The notes: generated by a model from the sequence alone, not told the origin. A stretch of 64,000 nt of DNA from Straminergon stramineum (GCA_963920665.1 OY987265.1:43095001-43159000); one strand, 5' to 3'; positions 34,401 to 48,375 are shown, numbered from the stretch's first letter. Program-made: numbers and translations.

Positions 34401-37400
34401 TTCAATGGACAACATTTCACAAAAAATCAAAAGACTAAGCATAATAATATGGAGAGATCAGTTTTGAACCACAATGCTGAAACGAGTTCTAATGCTCAAT
34501 CTAATATCTTACCCATTCAACGTGTTTTAAAACAAGAGCACTATCAGATGATGACTCCAGCAAGCGAGCTGCTTCTCTGGCGGCCACCATTTGAGAGTCT
34601 CCAACACCACTGTCCAAGGCCAACGTTTGCCAAACTTGCACAGCCAACGGCAGAATGCCTTTGGTTTCGTACAGAAGTGCCAACGGATGGAGTTGGCCCG
34701 CAGCTTTGAGAGTAGTTTCAACCTCCTCCTGCATGGGCCCAGGTAAGCAGCCTTGTGGTCATCCACCAGCTGCAGGGTTTGTCCGCCAATGCAGAAGCTC
34801 TAAAGCAGGCTTAGCATGCTGCCCACCATCCCCGCACAGCCCAGCATGCATGGAATTTTGAGCTACGTATGCTGGGGCCACCTTCCCAAATTTTCTAACA
34901 CTCCTAATTCTAAGAACAAGTGGACACACTTGGACTTATGGCCACAACAGTATGGGATGAAATTGTGATTCTGAGAATGGTGGGCATGACTATAATATCG
35001 TTAAATGGAGATCAGGACTGCACTAATCGCTTCGGTTCAAGTAGAAACAACCACCAATGTGCAGAAACTGATCAGAATATGGTACTGAACGTGTTTGAGA
35101 AAATACATACCAGGACACAACTATTCGGGGAGGATACAAGCCGCTTCAGCTCGTCCGTCTGATTGAGTTCGGTGTAAAGTTTCAAAAGAAGGGTGTCAAC
35201 CCCGCCTTTCACATTAGCGTCAAGATCTCTGTTACGTACCACCCTAAAGTACCTGAGGAAACAAGAGATAATTCAGGAATGTATAATGTCAAGTTGATAA
35301 CTAATGGTGGCGTGGCAAACAATGATCCGATAGGCAGCATCGAACAGGGAAAAAGAGTTAAAGCATTACCGAACAAAACTCTGCGTGGCAACTCCCATAT
35401 AATGGTCTACGATAGCTGATTTTGCAGAAGGACCTTGCGCCAGCAGATTAGTGACTTTCGGCTCGTTCACAAGCAAGAGCATTCCACTGTGCACGGCCCA
35501 TAACCCGCTATCTATTACGGACGTTAGTGACTGCGGAGGCGGATGTAAACCCCAATATCGTTTCCGCGGTGTCTGCAACATCGGACACATGGCGCCGTTC
35601 AAATGACAAACTCTCGTAAAAGTCCTTTAAGAATGAAAGACACCAGCCCTATCACCTTTCAAAGCACAGATTCTATCCTGATTCTGTGTCTGAGTGTCAT
35701 GTAACTTGAGAAAGCAAGAATTGATTGTTAACTGATCACTAAAGAAGTGATCGAAAATCTTGAATACTGATCTAACTCCATCCATGATTGCAACTATCAG
35801 ATTTGTGTCAAGAATTAGACGTACCAAGGTTCGCCAACGTGTGGTAAGAGTAGGGAAGAATGGAAAAAGCTCAGAGGGTTTTAAGATGTCGGACAACAGA
35901 AAATGGTCCATCGCTAGTTCAAACTGTAAGTCGAATAATAATAGAAAACCCGCTTCAGCATGAACAATTGCAAGTCTCTCTTTAGCTGCATTATCGCTTC
36001 CGTCCCTAACAGCCTCTTCAGCTAATCGCACAGCTTCATTAAACTGTCGTTGCTTCAAAAGGTCACGGACTTGATCTTCAAGCGATACCTGTTGTAAAAA
36101 CCAAACCTGCAGAATTCAAAAAATAATAATTAGCTTACTATATTGTAGTTCGCAATTTCAAGCTCTCTAAGTTCACTCTAAACTGCTGGAGACGATGCCT
36201 GCTTCGTGATCATGATGTAATAGAATTCCAAATAAGCTGTCGTTAACCTCATTCATGAGACAGCTAGAACAATCGTTTTAACCTATTCTCTCCGATAATA
36301 CTCTTTTTCAATCCATCCGCTACTTCGATTCAGTACATGGACTTAAAAAAAAGCCTAAAATCGTTAGTTTTTTATGAGGTTTTAGTGCTAGTGGGCAACA
36401 TTTCAAAATCACGATGAGCTCTCACCTTTACACCACTAGCGATGACAACGAATGAACCACCTACATCTTCCGCTACTAAATAGCGCCCAATTCCTGCGCC
36501 TGGAAGGTCAAGAGACTGAATTTTGGCACCAGTTTTTCGGTGATGGAGTTCAATGTGACCCTGTTTTACTACAATTACATAAGGAGGAGTTTGGCCAATG
36601 GCATCTGGGACTGCACTGAAATTCAAGCTTCCCGCCGTGGGTTGCCCTTCAGCATTGACTACAATGCCAGCTTTATCCACCATAAGCAGAACCTCAAGCT
36701 CCTTCGGAAACAGTTTCAAGATCGGAGTATAAGGCAAATCTGGCGGTAGTGAGAAAATAGGTAGTCCTTGCCCCGTAACCAACGAAACAAGCAAGTACTC
36801 GTCTTGCGTGCCCACCATTATGGTCTTTTCAACCCACACCATCGTCAGAACTCCATCAACACCTGAGACTTCTCGGACCTTGGTGGCCGACACCGTGGTC
36901 GCATCATCCCAACCAAGATTGGATCGACGTTGACTTCCAGCACTCCTGTCCACTGGCGGAGGTGGCTCCACTGCCCGGATCTCATAAATCATAATCTTCC
37001 TTCTTACAGAGACGGCTAACCTGCTAAGACCTACACTCTGCGTTCCCGACAATTTACTCAACGACAATTCCGATTGAGATCCCAATCGACCAAAAGGCCG
37101 AGAAAATTTCCCCATAAATCCTACTTTTTCTTCCGCATGCGACGTCCCTGGCTCGGCGTGCTCTTGTACATCCATTGAAGGACCAGAAACAGCCCGGGCA
37201 AGCGCTGAAGCGCCCTTCGTCCCAGATAACCTCTCCATTGCACCTAAGCTCCCCATGTCCAAGAGACAAACCTGCCCGTCGAACAGAATCGCAATCCGTC
37301 TAGCCTCAGGCAACGCGCATAACGCCTGAATCGGCGTTTTCCCCATAATTCTCCTCTTCCTAAGCACCATTTCCACCCCGGCCGATTTCCGACTTTCTCT

Positions 37401-37832
37401 CTCCCCTTGTTTAATCGGCGATCCAGGCAACGAATGCTGGCCAACGCTCGATCCATTCCCCTCACGCACACTCCACCCCGCGACCTTCAATTGCGCACCA
37501 TCAAACCCTGACGATGACGAAGGTGGAATCGAACCTGACGAACCTGACGGCACGGCTTGCGACGGCGAATTGCGCGAGGGCTCGGAAGCTTTGGATGAGT
37601 TTGTAGCAGAAGAGGCGGGATCGGACAATGTGAAGAGGAGGAGATGACCATTGTCCGTGCCCAGGTACACAAGTAGCGATCCGGTAGTTGACAGACGCGC
37701 AACTGCCAGAGCCTGGATGCTGCACGAAGGGATGGGCAAGCCTCGCAGCGGAGTCGCGTCCAGCGCCACGCGCACGGCGTCGCGCCCGATGCCCCCGATC
37801 GGGAGGAGCGGCTCCTCCGCCGCGAGCTCCAT
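31472..37832 (-). CDS. VPS3: Vacuolar sorting protein VPS3-like (TGFBRAP1 family), 14 exons
   Basis: CORVET tethering subunit acting in endosome-to-vacuole traffic. Exons: 36426-37832, 35825-36106, 35370-35572, 35111-35252, 34513-34728, 34219-34291, 34005-34053, 33494-33800, 33173-33228, 32893-32961, 32427-32538, 32167-32256, 31866-32036, 31472-31582. All have GT-AG borders and join in phase to 3288 nt, or 1095 residues. The N-terminal third is a CNH-like beta-propeller (SLLVYLGTDNGHLLLFTL). The middle is alpha-solenoid (QRQFNEAVRLAEEAVRDG, HVEW, RYLQWLIQENG, ARSYCAKLGRPEVYLQLL). The end is a zinc region: CITDDTICGRCHARIG (CxxC about 1035-1038), VCYKC, then SPITGQDFLKEP. Start at MELAAEEPLL (37832); upstream there is only a non-ATG extension. 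The propeller has a low-complexity Ser/Pro loop around residues 75-125. VPS39 is the nearest alternative, but its N-terminus differs. Confidence 0.9.
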
Positions 37833-38995
37833 CGCAAGGGACCAACGTCCGCAAGCGCGAGCTCGCGAGCTCGCAAGCTTCAAACCCTAATAACGAAAGT
37901 GCGTCCCGTGAGACCAGCCATCTGTGGAGAAGTCTTCAAAACAGGTTGTGTTGAAGTATATGAAGACCCCTTTTCAAGACTTCCAGTTAGCATCCTTGTC
38001 GTGGGTTTGTTCGTTTTCTCCTTTTTCTTCGAACTCTGAAGTGTTCTTGGAGTGGTGACCACGACACAAAACAAGTGCACCAAACGTACCCTTCAGAGAA
38101 AGGAACTCTGACCATGATTAACTTGGAAACGGTAGAAATGGTTCAAGTACATGAAGAGTCTTGTTGATCTGAGGTCCTACAATTAATTATCTTCGTAAAG
38201 GCAATATGAGTGACTTTTAAATTATGTATTTTCTTTAAAAGGGAGATTTTCTGTTAAGTGTTTTGATTACGATTTCAATTTAAAATTTGAAGTTGTAAAG
38301 GAAATGGTGGTCGTGAATTTGACGAACGACTACGAGGTTTCTTCAAGTCAATAATGCCTTTGATGACATTGCCGATCAAAATTGTGGTAGTTAATTTCTA
38401 TGAGAAGAGGGGGGGGAGGAGAATTTATAAAAGAATAGAATTGGCTCATTGTCAAAATGATCACTTCATGAAGAGGTCATCTTTTTTTTGTAACTTTATG
38501 TGATTATTGAAATAAATTGTAATTGATGGATTCCTAGATAGTGCCATTTTCTAATATTTTATCTAATATTAATGTGACACTTTATGAATAAAAACATTGC
38601 ATAAATTCGATTAGCTATTTTCTAATTCATAAAAAGAAAAATCTATTAGGAACTTCAATTTTCAAAATTCTAAGTAAATAGACCAATCTATAGTCAAATT
38701 CTAACCGCATTGTAAGAAAAGTTGTGAAAATCATTTGCATCTTGAGGTTCAAATCTTGCTCTCTAGGAACCATCATCAAGAATCTTTGATGAAATCTATA
38801 GCAAGTTCTTCCATGGAGCTTCTCATATTTGAGTATAAAGAATCTATAATCATTGCCCAACAATCTTTATTGATTTTCCACATCCAAAACTTCAAGCTTC
38901 TATATACAATCATCTATGAACTATTTGTCTAATTTTATTAAGAATTGATTTAAGTCTACATACAAGTTTGTTTAAAGGAAGGTAGTAATTTCATA
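37833..38995. other. Upstream flank of VPS3
   Basis: The first 60 bases contain TTATTAGGGTTTG on the minus strand, a telo-box core just before the VPS3 ATG. The rest is AT-rich with no gene seen. Confidence 0.45.
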
Positions 38996-40113
38996 CACTA
39001 CAAGAAAAATGTGTCCGCCACAATGGAATAAAATGCGACTATCCTACAATTGTAGCCCTCTTTATTTGCACCAAATTCTTATGTCATTGTTTGACGTCAT
39101 TTTTATATATCAATAGTACAATGTTTAGTTGCAAAGTATTTGTAGAATGAAGTGAATATATTGTTTTAGTTGCATAGCAATCATAGAATGAAGTGTAAGA
39201 TTACGAGAGTTGTAATAGAGTTCAAATTCAGAATGTATGTGAATTATTCTTCATCTAATATTCATCATAGTTGTCGATGTGGACAAGTCTATACTCTGTG
39301 GAATCCACTGTGTTAATCTATTGTAGCAAAAAACAGCTAGGAAACGACTAGAAAGCAATTGCAATTTTTTTAGTCAATTCCCAGTCGTTTCCTAGTTGTA
39401 TCAAAGTTGTTTATTAGTCATTTTCCAATTGTCTTATATCAATTGTAAAAAGTACCATTAGGTTGGACATATAAGATATGTAAGTTGTTGTATTCTAATG
39501 TAATGAATTCTGTCAATAGAATTCAAAGATTTCTACATTTTATAGACTTCTATATTTTGTAAATTTTTGTAGTGTGTAGATTTCAACAATTTGTAGATTT
39601 TACATTCTATAGAAATCTAAAAATATTTAAAATCCAAATTTTTTTAAAACCTGTGAAATTGTAAAATTTTCAAAACCAATGAAATCTATTAAATACCAAT
39701 ATTATAATTTCTGAAATTTAAAAAAAAGTTAGATTTAAAATTTACAAATCTACAAGTCCTGTACAAGTTGCAAATGAGTCATAGACAAGTCACAATGAAG
39801 TAACAAATGAGTCGCAAACAAGTCATACATTAGTTGCAAATGAGTTGGCACTAAGTTGCACATTCTACAATTGAGTGACAGACTTCACATGGTAGCAAAT
39901 ACCACATAAGCAACCAAGTTAGAAAAGTTCATCGATGAAGTTACAAGTAGGTTGCTGCAAATTGCAACTACAATCCCATGTGCAACTACAATCCCATATG
40001 CAACTTGTCCACTGCAACTGGAGGCTCCAAATTAGCACCAGTCACAAAATGTCCTATGCAACTCAAAACCAATTGGTTTTTGCAGTCACAAAAACCTTCA
40101 TTTTCTTCTAGTG
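38996..40113. mobile_element. Non-autonomous CACTA (En/Spm) element, 1118 bp
   Basis: Left end CACTACAAGAAAAATG, right end reading in CACTAGAAGAAAATGA, flanked by the 3-bp direct repeat ATA (38993-38995 and 40114-40116). These are textbook CACTA features. Subterminal zones repeat a short word like AGTTGCAA/GTCGCAA (39110-39180 and 39770-40080), the usual transposase-binding arrays. No open frame for transposase. Confidence 0.93.
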
Positions 40114-43100
40114 ATAGGTATAAGGAATGATAGCAGGGTTGAGAAGGAATTAAGAATGGTAGAGTTGTAGATAGTAATTATGTGGGAGTGGAGTATATTA
40201 TGTTTTGAGAATGGCCTATTTGGATTTATAGATGTATGGGGCTAGGAGACTGAAGTGTTTTTTAAGGGTCCGTACACTACGTTTGTGTCAAGATATGAGA
40301 ATGCCAAATGACTTGAACAAATTTTACAAAGTTGGAAATCAAACACTCGGCCTTTACTATTTACTATTGATATTAGTGGGTACTAGATATGAGAATGCTA
40401 AGGTGATCAAGTGAATCCTACAAAGTTAGAGATGAAGTCTATCATCTATCAAAACTTGAAGTGGTATTAGTGATTGCTATTGGATGGCAATGTGATCAAA
40501 GGTATGCGATCACAAGACAACTATTAGGAATTTCAAAGACTAATAATAGTAATTGGTACAATGAATTTTATTTATCCACATCGAGATCTCTTGTTTGTAG
40601 CTAGAAGGAGGTCAAGCAAAGAATAAAACTAGTTGTAGTTTAACCTTTCACCTTTGATAATAAGTGCATTGCAAGATCAACAATAACTTTTTGGAAGGTC
40701 TCAATCTTTCGAATTATCCAAATTTCAACTAGCTAAAAGGGATTTAAGGTATTGTGGCAACTCAAGGGCCATAACAAAAATGTAAAACATGGGCATAAGG
40801 TGATGTGGCAATGTAAGTGTTCTAATAAATAGGTCTCAACTTTGCAATATGAAAAGTTACCCAGAAAATGATGTTGTAGGCTTGATGATCGCACTAATGT
40901 AAAAACAATCACTAATATCCACATTAGGAAGATTAAATTAAATATTATGTAGTTCTTGATCATGCCAAGTGAGCTCATACCCCAATAGTATTCAAGCAAC
41001 TCCATTAGAAAAAGTAAGCTATTCATCTACTCTCACACCTACTTCTACCGCACCCTACTATCAATGTCATTGATCAAAAATTAAATAGCAAAACAAAAGT
41101 TGACATTTTTTGAAAATTATTCTAAAATGGGATAAATAACAAATAAATTAATATTGCAAATTTTCAAACTATCAAAAAAATGTATTGCATGCTTTGCCCT
41201 TGTTTTCCATCTTTGACCCTTATTATACCTACCAAAAGAGTTGATTCTAGGACCAAGTCATTCCTTGTTGGCTTGGTGAATATTGTAGTTCAGTAGCTAC
41301 GGCATTTGGATTTGTTAGCCTCGTCAATCCCAATAGTATCTTCTAAGGCGACATTTTATGGGTCATGACTTGGTTTCTTATATGCTTTTCTATCCTACAT
41401 TATAGCAATGCTACCTCTAAGGGATTGACTCCATTGATGTGGACTGGAAATTGGACACCAAGATATGCCCCATGGTGACAAAAGTACAATGCATGGCACT
41501 CAGTATAATAGGCTAAGCAACTAAACTTAACATAAATGTCATTGTTGAAGCCATTAGAAAAATAAATAAATTATCACTATTTGGTAAAATAGGTTCTTTT
41601 ATCTTTAATTTCAAACCGTGTGCAAAAGGTTGTACCAATCCAAACAACCGTACTAACATGAGGATCCTTTCTACATTGCATAGACACCATTACTTTACAT
41701 TTAGCTAAAACTAAGAAGGATACTCCTAGTAAAAGAGGTATTATGATTCTAAGTATTTTCACTAATTTTCACTAAAATACCAGTTGATATATAGTCAAAT
41801 TTTGTTGTCTTTTTTTTCTAGCATCAAGTGGTGGCTTTGCCTTCATTCTTAGGGTGAAGCATCCACCATTGGCTATAGTTAGTGCTACAAATATCTACCT
41901 CTCTATAGATTGTTTAGCTATAAGGGAGGCAACCCATTCCTAATCATTGCCTCCTTTTGGTAATTTAGAGTGATCTCTTTCCACGCAGGAGGAGATGACA
42001 ATGATTAATTACAACACAATTCCTTGTATAGTTGTAGCACATTGTGATTGTCTTACAACACTCTCAATCCTTGGTGGATTTTGCAACCAACCTTTGTGGG
42101 AAACATGAAGGTCTACATGACCAAAGTAGGAGGGACGGAATCTTCCACTCAAAAATTCATAATAATTATGTTTGAAAAATAAAAATCTGGAAAATTATGG
42201 AAACCTTTCCAACTCTATTTCTTGGCACTGGAAAATCCCCCCCCCCCCCCCCCCCAAGAAACTCGCTTTCTAGATAGGTGTAACCACTTAACTAATTGGA
42301 AATGGATTGCCTCCCTTATATAGATTGTTTGGTTTTCTTCTCTATATATGTTTTTTTGCTTTGTCCAAAAGCATTGGCACCTTTAACACTCATCCTAATA
42401 AGAGAGTTTTGCCCTTGGTATTGGGCATTGACAAAACACTTGGGCAAGAAGAATGCATTCATTTCTCAAACCTACTTTTCAGCCAACAACCTCATCAAAT
42501 CAACTAGGCCACGGAGTACAGCCAATTTTTCTACTAATTAGTGAAACAAAGAAAAAAAACATAGATATCTAATTTATTTTTCTTTGTATGCAAAACCAAC
42601 CAAGTACTATGCATCTTTCCAAAATACATAGTAGCATTTCCTAAAATTCATGAAGTAGTTTTATTGTTTTGTGCATCTAGCCCATCTATTTGAATATGTA
42701 TGTAAACTTTATATAATCTTTACATAATGTTTCCTCCTATGAATGAAGCAGTTAGGGCCAAACAAATAGGGGGAAGGGGGGCATACGGGTTCTCACATAA
42801 GGCCGCACACCCCTGCATAATGAACAAAGAAGACCACATAGCTCTATTTATTATTTTGTTCCCACAAAAATGGTACTAGTATACAACACAAGGCTTTGCC
42901 AAAGCAATGAGTAAGCAACACCTTAAGGAAACCAGCCTAGGACAAGCACACACATGCCACGTGGCGTTGGTCAACCACTTTCTTCGCTTTTCTTATACAA
43001 ATCTAAGAGTCACTTTTAAGTAGCTAGGGTTTTTTCATTCAACTGCTATTAGAAAAAGGCAAGTTGTATATTATAGGATAGGGCATAACAAAGATTTTAT

Positions 43101-43533
43101 TTTTTTAGTAACAAGGTTGATATGCCTTTTATGCGTTTTAGATTGACATCCTTCTAATGTTCATGACTTCCTATAATTAAAGCATTGATCCATCAAAAAT
43201 AAAATAAATTGAAAATTTCATTAATTTTTAAAATGAATGCCAAACTACTTTTCCTAACTTTCATTAACTATTTTGCATGAAATTTTGACCCTAATAGTAA
43301 GGTCCTGTATATATATTATGTGATACAAAGTAAGAAAATAATTTGGCCCACAATTTTTATGTTGAAGCTCAACTCCTCAAGTTATCAAAAGTGTATAATA
43401 TTAAGTAAATACAGGCTTTATATTATGAGCCTTAGGAATCAATGTCAAATTATACTATACACAAAGGAATTGTAATCACTTAGATCAAGTAATCTAATCA
43501 AGAAAAAGCACTATTCTCAAAGGATGAGTTTAA
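40114..43533. other. AT-rich spacer
   Basis: No gene recognised; open frames are short. It contains a run of 19 C at 42237-42255, which stands out in such AT-rich DNA and is prone to length errors. Nothing else is clear. Confidence 0.45.
42237..42255 (+). repeat. C19 homopolymer
   Basis: Nineteen consecutive C residues. It could be a true mononucleotide tract or a filled assembly artefact. The exact length should not be trusted. Confidence 0.9.
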
Positions 43534-43723
43534 CCCCTAAAGTTCTTTGCCTATGTTTTCACCAAAAACTCTCCGAAATTGTCATTTTTAGTACAAGTAT
43601 CAAATTTTAGGAAATAAAAACATTTTTGGACACATGTAATTGTAGGCTCTTGTAATACATTGGTTTGAGAAGATGTGGAAAAAATTTCAGAAATTTTAAC
43701 CTCATGAATTGCAAGATATTAGT

Positions 43724-46700
43724 CACTAGTAGGAACTTGTGTTTTTTTGGACGTTAGTAAAAAACAAGCTTGTTTCAAGAAATAGATCACAAAGATGGGA
43801 TTACGGCCATAGAAGGCAGAATTGAATTGGATGTTTTAGAAAATGTTTAGATGTCAGAGGAAGAACAAGTTCATGCCCTGTGAAACAGGGATGTTTTGAC
43901 AGACATCCAAAAAAACATAGGCCCGTTTTTTTAAACGTCTATGTAATGTAAATTTTGCCTACTCAACAAAACCCAAGGAGATATAGTATAGGAGGGTAAT
44001 TCCTCTGGAAAGGTCAATAAGTCTAACGTTTGTGTGACTAAGGTCACTTGTTTTCGTCTTTTGGATATTTATCTATGTATTTTTAGGTTTTGTTTCAAGA
44101 AATAAGTCAATAACCCAAGGAAATAATTTAATGTCAATTTTCTTAGTACAAGTTCCCAATGCTATATTATAGACTCAATGGATGATGTCACAATCTTGTC
44201 TAGTGTCGGGCTCATGTCAAATATTTTAGTCAATTTGTTGGGTATGGTCAATTTGCTTATGCATGCTCTAGCCACTTAATATATTATAAAATACGAGTAA
44301 ACTTTTAGATACAATTCCTTACTTAGTACAATCCTCTCTTTTGTTCTCTCATGTTCTTTTTCATATTGTATTTACTAGCCTAACTGCTAATTTATTATGC
44401 TCAAATCCAATCTATATGTTCTATTAAATTATTTTCTCCTTATACAAAGCATAAGGGAAATGAAACTTCCCTAGTCAATTTGAAATTTAATCTTCAAGAT
44501 TTTTCCTTTAGCTTTAGTTTCTTCAATGGGCAATTTTATCTTTACTTTGATTTGCTTGTTTGTTGGGTCAAATAGGCACCAAGACTAACATTAACCAAGG
44601 ACATGGCCTAATGGACCTATGACCGTGCCATTTGTTCAATTACAATGACTAAGTTGACTTGCCACCAACCCTTATCTACAATGTCTATTTGACCACTAAT
44701 GGTTGGTTTTACAATGAGACTTGTCTCCTATCAACAAAACAACTTTCTACAACTTGGATTTTGTATGAACAATTTGGATTCTATTTGCAACTTCTAGCTG
44801 TGAAATTCAAATATAAATCTAATAGACTTGTTTCAACTTATAGTTTGATGCGATCAAATATCTTTTTCTTACTGCTTCTATTGCAACTGGACTTAATTGA
44901 ATTAAATGATTCAGTCTTTGGCGATTTGAATATTCATATGAGATGTCAAATGGACTAGTAATGCCAGATTGGAGATACATGACCATTAGACTTTGGATAA
45001 TTTAACAAGTGCTACATATTCACAAATTACAACGTTTTCCCATATATGACAAGTTATCATATTTGCAACACTGACATTGCATTCATTTAATTTCATACAA
45101 CCACATTATTTTATTCCACATACATGGTCAACTAGACATACTTTCTCTTAACACATATATACAGTCTAGTATACGATTTGACATTCACAGCATCACAAGC
45201 AAGGCAAATTTGGTGACCTCTTTTCTTAAGTTTACTCTCGATTAATTAACTAGCTAGCAATTCCATACATGGTCTAATTGACTTAATACAATACTACACT
45301 TCCACAGTGATAGAATACATCAATTAGACTTGAACATATTGATTTTCAAACTTCTTTCTAAATTCAAAATCTAACTACCAAATTTACGCATATACATGCA
45401 AGCATGTGGACATACATACATCAAATAGACTTAACTAGCCCATGAGTTAGCAGTGACTTAGTCAATTTGACTTATCTCATACCAATATCCAATTCACAAT
45501 TACTTGATACAAATGACCTAACTTAGCACCTAAATCCAATTGGGACGCTTATCTGCTCAGCCATATCAACTTGAACACCAGCAAGCTCACAATACTCTGA
45601 TGGTGCTCACATCCATTAGACTTAATTTACAATTTCTCCACTTACCAAATACTAATACACCAACTTCCAAACCTTACATCTACTTGACATGGCTTCAAGC
45701 ATAGAGACTAATCAGGTCTTACTACCTTTATCAAATTAACTAAGAATCAAAACTTAATTTCAATCAACAGTCCACTCGACAGTATCTCAACTTCACGTTC
45801 CAGACTCAATTCACCAATGGCTACTTGACTTCATCAATTTGATTACAATAATTCACACACAATTAGACCAACACAGATACTGCAAGCTCAGTTTTCAAAC
45901 GAGTTTAGACAGAATCAATTCAATCAATTAGACAAGCAATTGTTCACTTAATTTCAACTTCAACACACAATCCATTAGACCATAACTTCACACAATTCTT
46001 CAAGATGCTATACAACAATTTTTCATACACCCGCTTGGTGCACAGACTCACACCATACGGTTAATTTGACCAACAATACTTCCAATGTACTCACGGAATC
46101 AATTAGACAAATTAAAGCTACAATTATATTTCACAATTTGAGTATGTAAGCATAATGAGTCATGCAACTTGTATAGACTAGGAAATTAAGCAAATGGACC
46201 TTTGGACTTATAGTCCCAAAATTTGGTGAAGACAACTCTTCACTAAAGGCTACTAGAGCTACTTGACTCTCTTCGTATCTTGTCTAATTGACTCTTTCTA
46301 AACCTCAAATTCCAACGGTTCCATTCTTAAGTAATATTCACAAGGCTATTGGACTTACAAATGGAAATGAGTCATTCTATTTACTCTTTTTACACTACAA
46401 GAGTCAAATGGACAGAAAAAGAAAAACTTTAAAGTACGACAGTCTTGCCATGTCGGCAAGGCCATTCATTTTGATTGAAGGTAAGTTTCTAGAAGTTATT
46501 GTTGGGTGAAGTACAAGTCTAACCACATGTGGAAAAACTAGAAGATGGGTAGCTCTTTGCAAATTTGGCATCCTTTCAAAAAAGTGTTGTATGGATGGAT
46601 GTTGAAGCTTTGCTTTGGCAAAAAAAAAATTCTGAAATTTCAATATAGTATTAATTGCATTAAAAAGTTGTAAATTATGAGTGTAATGCATTTTACCATG

Positions 46701-47778
46701 TCTAATTTGTAGAAATATGTGTTTCAATTGTATCTTATACAAGGACATTGTATTCACTTTCTTGTCCTATTTTGAAGAGTTATTTTCCAACTATGTTTGG
46801 AATTGAATTCATTTTTCATTGTAGGTTTTTGTTTCTCTTAGTTTTCCGAAATAGAAAGAAATATAGAGAATATGGCTATGAATTTGCATTTGGCTTCTTT
46901 GTATTAACAAGTCCTAAAAAATTAGTCTCATGCATTCTACATTATCTAATTTCCATAAATATGTAGTTTTTAGAATATGAATATTTTAGAATATTTTTAT
47001 AGACATCAACTAAGACATCAACTTAAACATCCAAATGCTTTTTGCAATATCAACTAAGACGTCAACTGAGACGTCTAGATGTTTTTTGGAATGTCAACTT
47101 CAACAACTTTGTATAATTCAAAAAATTCAAATATCCCATATTGTTTGTCTTCCCTCCTACCACCCACTTGTATAAATAGCTTGTTCTTTTGTGTCAATAT
47201 ACTCAAAATAAATGGCCCTTCATTGCTACATAAATACCAAATACAATGTATTGTACATGATGTATTGTGTATCGCCTAATTTGTATGGTGTATGCCAAAG
47301 TTGATGTCATCAAGTGTTTCAAAACATGTTTTTGACGTCAAATCTTATATCTTAGAAAACATCTTGATGTCCAAGTTGATGTCACTAAAAATACTATCAA
47401 AATTCTTCTTGACATCTAAGTTGACGTTGTTCAAAACATTATTAATTTTCTTAGACATCATGACATCAGGTGCTATGTCAACTGCCACATCATTTCCAAG
47501 TTTGGTGAAATAAATCCCATGTGGCACTGCTCGCCTACGTGGTGCTTACGTGGAGGTGACATGGCTGCTACATGGTGCACTTTTGGCCCCTTCTTTTACC
47601 ACGTCTTTTGTGACGTTCTTCCAAAAATAAGGCATGTTTTTCCAAATTTTTGCATGTTTTGTGCATGTCAATCTTGACGGATTTTTCTAGACATCCATGG
47701 TAGACATGCTTTATGTTCAATTTAACATTTGCCCAAGTTCGAGGACTTGTCAAAAAAAAAAATGGGATCCTTCTAGTG
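43724..47778. mobile_element. CACTA element, 4055 bp, degenerate
   Basis: Left end CACTAGTAGGAACTTG, right end reading in CACTAGAAGGATCCCA, flanked by the 3-bp direct repeat AGT (43721-43723 and 47779-47781). Subterminal repeats of a GACRTC-type word are plain near both ends (43840-43950 and 46990-47480, for example AAGACGTCAACTGAGACGTC). No transposase was recognised; the longest open frames are about 100 codons. The middle is the G-poor, CAATTAGAC-rich block. Confidence 0.85.
44900..46250 (+). repeat. G-poor block with CAATTAGAC/TCAATTTG words, copy 2
   Basis: Interior of the 4-kb CACTA element. CAATTAGAC, ATTAGACTTAA, CAATTTGACT and ACTTGACT recur every few tens of bases with no fixed period. 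It shares this vocabulary and strand bias with 22040-24100. Confidence 0.45.
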
Positions 47779-47830
47779 AGTGTTTGAATTGACAAAAAAA
47801 AATTTGGGGCCCTACACTTCACAAAGGAAG

Positions 47831-48077
47831 GTTGCTATTATCTGAGCATAGGAATGTAAGTCCATGAGCCTATAATACTACACACCTATATTATAGGTGT
47901 ATATACCATAGTAATCATCTATGATTGTAGGGTATATATGTTACAAATACCCATATTGTAGGTGTTTATGATACATACACCTTCTATAGTATGTGGTATC
48001 TATATTATAGGTACCTATAATGTATGCTCAATGCTCACAAGCTCACATTCTTGGGCTCTCATACTAGCACCATTGCT
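47831..48077. mobile_element. Mutator-like element with internal minisatellite, copy 2
   Basis: Related to 25873-26328: GTTGCTATTATCTGAGCATA at the left, GCTAGTATGAGAGCC reading in from the right, and the same internal words (TATTATAGGTAC, CACCTTCTATAGT). Flanks CTTCACAAAGG and CTTTACAAGG look like a decayed target duplication. Shorter than copy 1 (247 against 456 bp), mainly because of fewer internal repeats. Confidence 0.65.
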
Positions 48078-48197
48078 TTACAAGGTTATATTGTAACAAA
48101 AAAATGTGTCATGTCCTTTTTGTTCCCTCCTTGGCTTCCAAAAATTGAAAGCCGTTGATTTTCTTTGAACCCCCTCTCCAATGTCGTTGATGTCAAA

Positions 48198-48375
48198 AAA
48201 CAACTTGGGATATGAATATGGGATATTGTACTGATACTAGATATGAATATGGGATACTATACAAGAATAGGGTATTGGATATAGATACGGATATTGGATT
48301 AGTTTTGGATATGGATACAGGATACGAGATATGATACTATATTGGAATGGCTATTAGATATGGATACAGGATACA
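48198..48375 (+). repeat. Minisatellite, GGATATGGATACAGGATAC-like units
   Basis: Irregular tandem array of about 18-30 bp units built from GATATGAATATGGGATA and GATATGGATACAGGATAC. Non-coding. Confidence 0.75.

Noticed and set aside
36372..37883. Start of VPS3 at 37883
   Set aside because: That position is a TTG, not ATG; the first in-frame ATG is at 37832.
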